From: Lachnospiraceae bacterium
GTDB lineage: Bacteria; Bacillota; Clostridia; Lachnospirales; Lachnospiraceae
Length of the DNA stretch: 10,945 nt
NCBI GenBank assembly: GCA_017475845.1
Contig: JAFVEU010000005.1
Coordinates: forward strand, 1-10,945
Direction: 5' to 3'
In this document: positions 6,036-10,945 of the stretch, piece after piece
How positions within the stretch are numbered: the first letter of the stretch is position 1
Layout of the letters: each line of letters begins with the position of its first letter
Notes under the pieces: model-generated
Databases searched by the model: none
Told to the model about the DNA's origin: nothing
The model's input: the letters and a program-made list of their open reading frames with translations, nothing else
Position numbers and translations under genes: made by a program

Positions 6036-8051
6036 TTACCAGATAAGCATTCCGATGTGATATGCAATAAACGCCAGTATAAGCGAAACCACCGTATAAT
6101 AGAGTACTATCCTGGCAGTCCATTTTGCGGAATGGGTTTCCTGGAATGTCGCCGCCAGTGCCACAACGCAGGGCATGTTAAAGGTCATCGCGAATATAAA
6201 GGCAAGGGCCTCGGGCTTTGTAACATTTGCGAGCAGGAGACTGCTTAAGTTGGACGTGTCCGCCCCGCCGCTCATAGCCTGCGTAAAGGCGTTTCCGTAA
6301 GAGCCGCCGCTGTACAGAGCGCTTATGACTCCCACCGCACCTTCCTTACCGACTGCCGATGCAACATATGAAAGGAACAACTGCCATGGAAGGCCGAAGA
6401 TCCTGGTAACAGGCTCTATGGCCACCCCGATACTGTATAGGATTCCCCCGTTCCCGGAGGGTGAGTAGGACAGCAGCCAGAATATTCCGCAGACTAACAG
6501 TATGACCTTGGTTACCCTTATAAAGGTCTCTTTTGTTCTTCCCAGAACGTATCTGAAGAGAGCGCCCCATTTGGGCTTATGATAAGGAGGCAGCTCCATG
6601 ATCATACCGTAGCGGTCCTCCTTTTTCACCAGCTGTCCTCCGAACACCTTTGCGGTGATCCACATATGAACGAGCATGGTAAACAGGATCGCAACAATGA
6701 CTCCCACGGCACCCGGCCCGAAAAAGATGGAAGCGAGCATGGGGATAGTCGCCCAGGCGGCTCCGCAGGGAACAGCCCATGCCAGCGCTATGGTAAGCAC
6801 CTTCTGTCCCCAGTTATCTATGACTCTGGCTCCCGCTGCGCCTCCCATGGTGCAGCCAAAGCTTACAAGAAACGGCATAACCGACTTGCCCTGAAGTCCC
6901 AGTTTTCCCATGGTATTGTCAAATACGTAGGAAATACGGGCCATTACTCCCACTTCTTCAAGAAGGCCGAAGACCAGGGTCACTCCGAAAACAAAGCCAA
7001 GCATTTTGAAGATATATGAAAATGACTGAATTATCACATCACCGACGATCAGGATAAGAAATTCGGGACAGCCTATGGAGTAAAGAGCATTCATCACCGG
7101 AGCCTTGACGGCAAGTACCGCCTCTCCCACTCCCATAAGAGGAAGAGCCGGTATAAAGGACGCTATGAGCCCCAGCAGCACCGTAAGGATAACCGCTGCC
7201 TTGCCCCAGAACTTATTTGTATATATCCGGTCGAGCCTGCTTAATCTCACGGTATTATTCCCTGCGGAAACAGTTTCTCCAAGGAGCTCGTCTATCCATC
7301 TGAATTTGCATCCTCCCGTGGCCACTGCTCCGTTCGTGCCCCTTGCCGCCTCCTCTATCCTGCCGAAGGTCTCCGCATCCAGAGCATTTTTCAGCTTTGC
7401 GATAACTACCTCGTCTTTTTCCAGAACCTTTACCGCAAGCCACATGGGTGAATAGCCTTCCAGTACATTTTCCGGGATCAGATCGCAGATATCCTGATAT
7501 CCCTTAATGCTCCCGTACTGTGCCGCAAGCTCTTCAACATTGATCCTTGAATCCTTAGATAAAGCCTTTTCCAGTGTTTTATAGAAGCTGTCATATGACC
7601 TGATGTCCGTAGCGGAAAAGGGAACTACAGGTATCCCCAGCTTTTTTTCTATGGTTTTTGCATCTATTGTTTTACCCTGATCCTCCGCAACGTCTGCCAT
7701 ATTAAGGAGCAGAAAACAGGGTACGTTTATTCCCGCATAATCCGCCAGCATGAAAAGGCTTCTCTGCAGCTGCGAGCTGTCCGCCAGGATACAGACCACG
7801 TCAGCCTCTCCGGAGGCTATAAAATCCCTTGTTATGACCTCCTCATCGGAGTTGGCCGAGAGACTGTAGGAGCCGGGAAGATCTGCAACCCTGTATTCCT
7901 TCCCGCCATAAGAAAAACTCCCCTCTTTCTTTTCCACAGTCTTTCCCGGCCAGTTGCCCACATGCTGCCTGAGTCCTGTAAGTGCGTTAAAAAGCGTTGA
8001 TTTCCCTGAATTGGGCTGCCCGAGAAGTGCTATTGTAGCTCCGGCGCTCAT
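6036..8051 (-). CDS. feoB: Second FeoB, divergent gate motifs; ferrous iron/metal transporter
   Basis: A 671-residue FeoB-family protein: N-terminal GTPase, helical linker and polytopic membrane domain that brings divalent metal across the cytoplasmic membrane. G motifs: G1 GQPNSGKST (11-19), G2 Thr38 in GKTVEKKEG, G3 DLPG (57-60), G4 NMAD (117-120) and a weak G5 SATD (146-149). About eight to ten membrane helices fall between 283 and 670. The FeoB motif LEEVGVMAR is present near 364-372. The first gate, normally GC-x-VPAIMATR, here reads GCTMGGAAGAR (399-409); the second contains AVPCG (427-430). Near the C-terminus FNMPC (624-628) matches the usual Pro-Cys motif. The family is clear, but the gate change suggests altered specificity or mechanism. 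It starts in an ATGA overlap with feoA, with AGGAGGTGA just upstream. Fe2+ is the default substrate; Mn2+ is possible, since FeoB2 of Porphyromonas gingivalis is reported to act on manganese. Confidence 0.92.
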   Translation of the reverse strand: MSAGATIALLGQPNSGKSTLFNALTGLRQHVGNWPGKTVEKKEGSFSYGGKEYRVADLPGSYSLSANSDEEVITRDFIASGEADVVCILADSSQLQRSLFMLADYAGINVPCFLLLNMADVAEDQGKTIDAKTIEKKLGIPVVPFSATDIRSYDSFYKTLEKALSKDSRINVEELAAQYGSIKGYQDICDLIPENVLEGYSPMWLAVKVLEKDEVVIAKLKNALDAETFGRIEEAARGTNGAVATGGCKFRWIDELLGETVSAGNNTVRLSRLDRIYTNKFWGKAAVILTVLLGLIASFIPALPLMGVGEAVLAVKAPVMNALYSIGCPEFLILIVGDVIIQSFSYIFKMLGFVFGVTLVFGLLEEVGVMARISYVFDNTMGKLGLQGKSVMPFLVSFGCTMGGAAGARVIDNWGQKVLTIALAWAVPCGAAWATIPMLASIFFGPGAVGVIVAILFTMLVHMWITAKVFGGQLVKKEDRYGMIMELPPYHKPKWGALFRYVLGRTKETFIRVTKVILLVCGIFWLLSYSPSGNGGILYSIGVAIEPVTRIFGLPWQLFLSYVASAVGKEGAVGVISALYSGGSYGNAFTQAMSGGADTSNLSSLLLANVTKPEALAFIFAMTFNMPCVVALAATFQETHSAKWTARIVLYYTVVSLILAFIAYHIGMLIW

Positions 8052-8275
8052 GCTGTCACCTCCTCAACGGTAATACCCATACATTCCTTTCTGTTCAGCG
8101 CGATCATGGTATCCCTTGAAAAAACAAGCAGCGGTCTGTTCTTATCGTTTTTTACGACCCTCACCCTGCATCCCGGTGTAAGGCCTATGGATGTGATACG
8201 GCTCATGAACCTGGTGTCACCCCTGACCTCGCTCACAAGGGCCTCCCCGTTTTCCTTAACCTCGCTTAAACTCAT
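8048..8275 (-). CDS. feoA: FeoA, SH3-like partner of FeoB
   Basis: A 75-residue cytoplasmic protein of usual FeoA length and SH3-like pattern. Recognisable elements are the mid-protein RITSIGLTPGCRVRVVKND segment (family pattern R-L-x-x-M/I-G-L-x-P-G) and a C-terminal IALNRKECMGITVEEV strand region (family pattern A-L-x-R-x-x-A-x-x-I-x-V). FeoA is required for FeoB function in studied systems, probably by contacting its cytoplasmic part. The stop codon overlaps the feoB2 start (ATGA), so the two are coupled. A strong AAGGAGGAG lies 5 nt before the ATG. A DtxR-like box sits about 40 bp upstream of the start, suggesting iron-dependent repression of this cluster independently of the upstream feoB. 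Confidence 0.93.
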   Translation of the reverse strand: MSLSEVKENGEALVSEVRGDTRFMSRITSIGLTPGCRVRVVKNDKNRPLLVFSRDTMIALNRKECMGITVEEVTA

Positions 8276-8311
8276 TTATTCTCCTCCTTAAACGAAAGTC
8301 TTATGTCAATT

Positions 8312-8329
8312 GATTAGCCTTTGCTAACC
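8312..8329. promoter_or_regulatory. DtxR/IdeR-box-like operator upstream of feoA
   Basis: Read on the plus strand: GATTAGCCTTTGCTAACC, i.e. TTAG-N6-CTAA with TTAGC and GCTAA arms. It aligns without gaps to the exporter operator, sharing TTAG and the seven bases GCTAACC, and matches the DtxR/IdeR consensus at about 13 of 19 positions by hand count. It sits in the 69-bp gap between the HMA protein gene and feoA. The promoter is not obvious: TTAGCA (8327-8322), 16 bp, CATAAG (8305-8300) on the minus strand is a weak candidate whose -35 the box would cover. Eight Ts follow the upstream stop codon (8344-8337), without a convincing hairpin before them. Confidence 0.7.
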
Positions 8330-8344
8330 ATACTGCAAAAAAAA

Positions 8345-8710
8345 TCAGAGCACTTCAAGTAAGGTATATGACGTCCCTTTCAAGAGTTCCGCAAACTCTG
8401 TCCTGTCCATAACTCTTTTGGAGAGGACCCTGACCTCCTTATGCTCCAGATCGGCTTCAGCCCACAGCTCCCCATCGGAATTGAATGCGTTTTCAACCTT
8501 CCTTACACATCCGGAGCAGACCATTCCCCCAACCTTCAGCCTGTAATTAAAGGGATAGTTCGCCCTGTTCCGGTCCTTCACCTGTATCTTCTTTTCCACA
8601 GGTCCGCCTCCGCTGCAGCAGGAACCGCCGTATCTTACCGTACGGTAAATCCGTACCACGGCAATGCTTACCAGCGTGACCAATATGATGATGATAACTG
8701 CATTTGCCAT
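8345..8710 (-). CDS. Membrane-anchored HMA-domain protein of the feo locus
   Basis: A 121-residue protein. Residues 3-20 form one hydrophobic helix, followed by a basic stretch and GGSCCSGGG (Cys31, Cys32), resembling the small FeoB-associated Cys-rich proteins. Residues about 56-121 form a heavy-metal-associated domain with MVCSGC, where Cys65 and Cys68 are the expected soft-metal ligands of the GM-x-C-x-x-C loop. HMA domains bind Cu+, Zn2+ and similar ions and pass them between proteins. Here the domain is tied to the membrane beside two FeoB genes, so a metal-handing or metal-guarding role near FeoB is plausible but inferred. The start at 8710 has GAGGT upstream. It lies 38 bp after the preceding small gene and appears to be cotranscribed with it. 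Confidence 0.8.
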   Translation of the reverse strand: MANAVIIIILVTLVSIAVVRIYRTVRYGGSCCSGGGPVEKKIQVKDRNRANYPFNYRLKVGGMVCSGCVRKVENAFNSDGELWAEADLEHKEVRVLSKRVMDRTEFAELLKGTSYTLLEVL

Positions 8711-8748
8711 TTTTTTACCTCATGCCGCAGGCATCAGTGTCCCACTGC

Positions 8749-8937
8749 TTATCCCTTCCCGGGGATCTTTACCCTGCTGCGGGCAGTGCACATCTTGCAA
8801 TGTGCACAGTTCCCGCCGCAGGAGGATCTTCCCTGTTTTTTATCTCTGATGATGGTGCGGATTATCCCCGCAACCATCAGTAGGAGCAATATAGTTACCA
8901 GTATGGTTCCCGCATTTCCGGTTATCCATGAGATCAT
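8749..8937 (-). CDS. FeoB-associated Cys-rich membrane protein
   Basis: A 62-residue protein with one membrane helix at about 8-30 (TILVTILLLLMVAGII), a basic cytoplasmic-side segment RTIIRDKKQGR, and a Cys cluster SSCGGNCAHCKMC (Cys40, 44, 47, 50). This matches the small FeoB-associated Cys-rich membrane family found after feoB in Clostridia. The cluster could bind iron or an iron-sulphur centre, but the role is unproven. The start at 8937 is chosen for AAGGAGG 5 nt upstream (8949-8943); a longer in-frame reading from 9051 would overlap the end of feoB1 and lacks that site. It begins 16 bp after the feoB1 stop and is surely in that operon. Confidence 0.88.
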   Translation of the reverse strand: MISWITGNAGTILVTILLLLMVAGIIRTIIRDKKQGRSSCGGNCAHCKMCTARSRVKIPGKG

Positions 8938-8953
8938 ATACGCCTCCTTAAGA

Positions 8954-10945
8954 TCATCCGGCTGCAGAGCTTTTGATCTCCAGCTTATCCGCCTCTTTGT
9001 ACTTCTTGATGAACAGCATATATATGATGGCTGCAAGGGCAGCAACGGCAAATACGAGACCGATCACATTTGTATTGCCGGTAAAGGCCCATCCGAACTG
9101 GGTTATCATGAAGGCTACCACATATGCGAAACCGCACTGATAGAGGATCGCGAACCAGGTCCATTTAGTGTTGTTCATCTCACGCTTTATGGCTCCGATG
9201 GCTGCAAAGCAGGGCGCGCATAAGAGGTTGAATACCAGGAAGGAAAAGCCCGTTATCCCGGTGAAGGCCTGTGAAAGTGCCTGCCAGGCCGTCAGTTCTC
9301 CGCCGCCGTACAGGATGCCCATGGTGCCGACTATGTTTTCCTTGGCCACAAGCCCGGTGATGGATGCAACCGCAGCCTGCCAGTTGCCCCAGCCCAGGGG
9401 AATAAAGATCCAGGCTATCAGATTTCCTATCCTTGCAAGGATCGAAAACTCCAGCTCATCTTCCGCAAGCATCCTGAAGCCCTCGTCAGTGAAGCCGAAG
9501 AAGGAAGTGAACCATACAACGATGGTGGACAGAAGGATGATGGTTCCCGCTTTCTTAATGAAGGACCAGCCCCTCTCCCACATGGATCTTAATACATTGA
9601 CGACAGTCGGCATATGGTATGCCGGCAGCTCCATTACGAAGGGAGCCGGATCTCCTGCAAACATCTTAGTCTTCTTTAGCATGATACCCGATATGACAAT
9701 GGCTGCCATTCCGATAAAATATGCGGAGGTTGATACCCATGCGCTGCCTCCGAAGATGGCTCCCGCGATCATTGCGATAAAGGGAACCTTGGCGCCGCAG
9801 GGGATAAAGGTCGTGGTCATTATGGTCATACGCCTGTCGCGCTCGTTCTCTATTGTACGGCTAGCCATGACACCGGGCACACCGCAGCCAACGCCTATAA
9901 GCATGGGGATAAAGGATTTTCCGGACAGACCGAACTTCCTGAACACCCTGTCCAGAACAAAGGCTATACGTGCCATATATCCGCAGGCTTCAAGGAAGGC
10001 TAACATTAAGAAGAGTACCAGCATCTGGGGAACGAATCCGAGAACCGCTCCCACGCCGGCAACGATACCGTCAAGGATAAGTCCCTTAAGCCAGTCAGCT
10101 ACTCCCGCTGCGTCAAGTGCCGATTCCACGATGGCGGGAATTCCCGGGATCCAGGTGCCGTATTCTGCGGGATCCGGCTCTTCCCCGATCTCTTCAACGG
10201 TCTTCAGAGCCTCTTCGTAATCCGCAATACTTGCCGTTTCTTCGCTGATCTCCAGTGTTTCCTCGTCTTCAACTTTGTAAGTGAATTCACCCTCCGGGGC
10301 AGCTCCGTTCTCTTCCACATAGGCATCATATCCATCCACGATGGCCGATGCCTCGGCATAGCTTTCCGAGATCTCGCCATATCCGCCGTCCATGCCGAAG
10401 AGGTGGAAACCGTCGCCGAAGAGCCCGTCGTTAGCCCAGTCTGTGGCGGGTGCTCCCACCGCCACCATGGCTATCCAGTACACTAAGAACATAACCGCCG
10501 CAAATATCGGGAGGCCAAGCCATCTGTTGGTAACTATCTTATCTATCTTGTCTGATGTGGTGAGGGCTCCTGCATTTTTCTTTTTGTAGCAGGCCTTGAT
10601 CACCTCTGCGATATAGATATAGCGCTCATTTGTGATGATGCTCTCCGAGTCGTCGTCCAGCTCCTTCTCTGCGGCCTTGATATCGTTTTCGATATGGCTC
10701 ATCTTATCAGCCGGGATCTTAAGCTGATCCAGCACCTTGTCGTCCCGCTCAAAGATCTTGATCGCATACCATCTCTGCTGTTCCTCCGGCATTTCATGTA
10801 CCACCGCTTCTTCGATATGGGCGATGGCATGCTCCACCGGGCCGGAGAAGGTATGGAGAGGTACTGTCTTTACGTTTTTAGCCGCATTTATGGCTTCCTC
10901 CGCAGCCTCCATGGTCCTGTCTCCCTTAAGAGCTGATATATCCAC
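8954..10945 (-). CDS. feoB: First FeoB, C-terminal part; ferrous iron transporter
   Basis: The 3' portion (663 codons) of a FeoB gene whose beginning lies beyond the right edge. The visible protein opens at the G5 motif (SALKG, fragment residues 4-8), so G1 to G4, about 145 residues, are missing. The helical GTPase extension (about 10-130) precedes the first membrane helix (about 143-163). An acidic insert follows (about 186-262). The core membrane domain carries FLEACGYMAR (317-326), the first gate GCGVPGVMASR (353-363), the second gate IPCGAKVPF (381-389), and LCAPCFAAI near 575-583. These gates match canonical Fe2+ FeoB far better than those of the second FeoB here. Two small Cys-rich protein genes follow at once in the same operon. 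Its own FeoA partner, if any, would lie outside the window. The first codon seen is GTG but is internal, not a start. Confidence 0.95.
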   Translation of the reverse strand: MDISALKGDRTMEAAEEAINAAKNVKTVPLHTFSGPVEHAIAHIEEAVVHEMPEEQQRWYAIKIFERDDKVLDQLKIPADKMSHIENDIKAAEKELDDDSESIITNERYIYIAEVIKACYKKKNAGALTTSDKIDKIVTNRWLGLPIFAAVMFLVYWIAMVAVGAPATDWANDGLFGDGFHLFGMDGGYGEISESYAEASAIVDGYDAYVEENGAAPEGEFTYKVEDEETLEISEETASIADYEEALKTVEEIGEEPDPAEYGTWIPGIPAIVESALDAAGVADWLKGLILDGIVAGVGAVLGFVPQMLVLFLMLAFLEACGYMARIAFVLDRVFRKFGLSGKSFIPMLIGVGCGVPGVMASRTIENERDRRMTIMTTTFIPCGAKVPFIAMIAGAIFGGSAWVSTSAYFIGMAAIVISGIMLKKTKMFAGDPAPFVMELPAYHMPTVVNVLRSMWERGWSFIKKAGTIILLSTIVVWFTSFFGFTDEGFRMLAEDELEFSILARIGNLIAWIFIPLGWGNWQAAVASITGLVAKENIVGTMGILYGGGELTAWQALSQAFTGITGFSFLVFNLLCAPCFAAIGAIKREMNNTKWTWFAILYQCGFAYVVAFMITQFGWAFTGNTNVIGLVFAVAALAAIIYMLFIKKYKEADKLEIKSSAAG

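Noticed and set aside
8304..8309. Perfect TTGACA on the minus strand upstream of feoA
   Set aside because: A -10 at 17-bp spacing would fall on the feoA ribosome binding site (GAGGAG), so it cannot serve as a normal feoA promoter.
8337..8344. Run of eight Ts after the HMA gene as a terminator
   Set aside because: No stable GC-rich stem could be found directly before it on the minus strand.
8938..9051. N-terminal extension of the FeoB-associated protein
   Set aside because: It would lie mostly inside the end of feoB1 and lacks a ribosome binding site; the 62-residue form has AAGGAGG and a typical membrane-helix start.
9168..10220. Long plus-strand open frame of 350 codons
   Set aside because: Lies antisense to well-supported feoB1 coding sequence; the predicted protein has no recognisable domain and the frame follows from codon bias of the opposite strand.

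Overview
The window looks like part of a Clostridia chromosome, probably Lachnospiraceae or a close relative. This is inferred from the strong AAGGAGG-type ribosome binding sites, the moderate base composition, the small Cys-rich membrane proteins that accompany FeoB in Clostridia, and the YknXYZ-style exporter. No rRNA, tRNA, transposase or CRISPR array is visible. All genes but one are on the minus strand, and the theme is ferrous iron (or related divalent metal) uptake and its control.

Right to left, in the direction of transcription. (1) 10945-8345: the C-terminal 663 residues of a canonical FeoB (its GTPase domain lies beyond the window edge), a 62-residue FeoB-associated Cys-rich membrane protein, and a 121-residue protein joining one membrane helix to a heavy-metal-associated (HMA) domain. 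(2) A 69-bp gap holding a DtxR/IdeR-box-like operator. (3) 8275-5311: feoA, a second and divergent feoB, a feoC-like winged-helix Cys-cluster gene, and a short DtxR-family regulator that has lost nearly all of its metal ligands. (4) 5310-5198: an intergenic region with a near-consensus promoter (TTGACA, 17 bp, TATACT) and, just downstream of its -10, a second DtxR-box-like operator. (5) 5197-665: a tightly overlapping three-gene exporter operon of a duplicated FtsX/MacB-type permease, a HlyD-like membrane fusion protein and a LolD/MacB-type ATPase. It ends in a Rho-independent terminator built into the 3' end of the opposing gene. (6) 295-675, plus strand: a second short DtxR-family regulator with intact DtxR-type ligands (Met9, Cys100, Glu103, His104), convergent with and overlapping the ATPase gene. 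(7) 1-294: 2.7 copies of a 64-bp tandem repeat carrying a hairpin, a second foldable segment, and the regulator's leader.

Inferred working model: the ligand-complete regulator represses feoA-feoB2-feoC-dtxR and the exporter when iron is sufficient, through two boxes sharing the form TTAG-N6-CTAA and a common GCTAACC half. FeoB1 and FeoB2 differ in their membrane gate motifs and may move different metals or work under different conditions. The most unusual items are the ligand-less DtxR paralogue, the divergent FeoB2, the apparently iron-controlled exporter next to feo, and the terminator embedded in a convergent gene.
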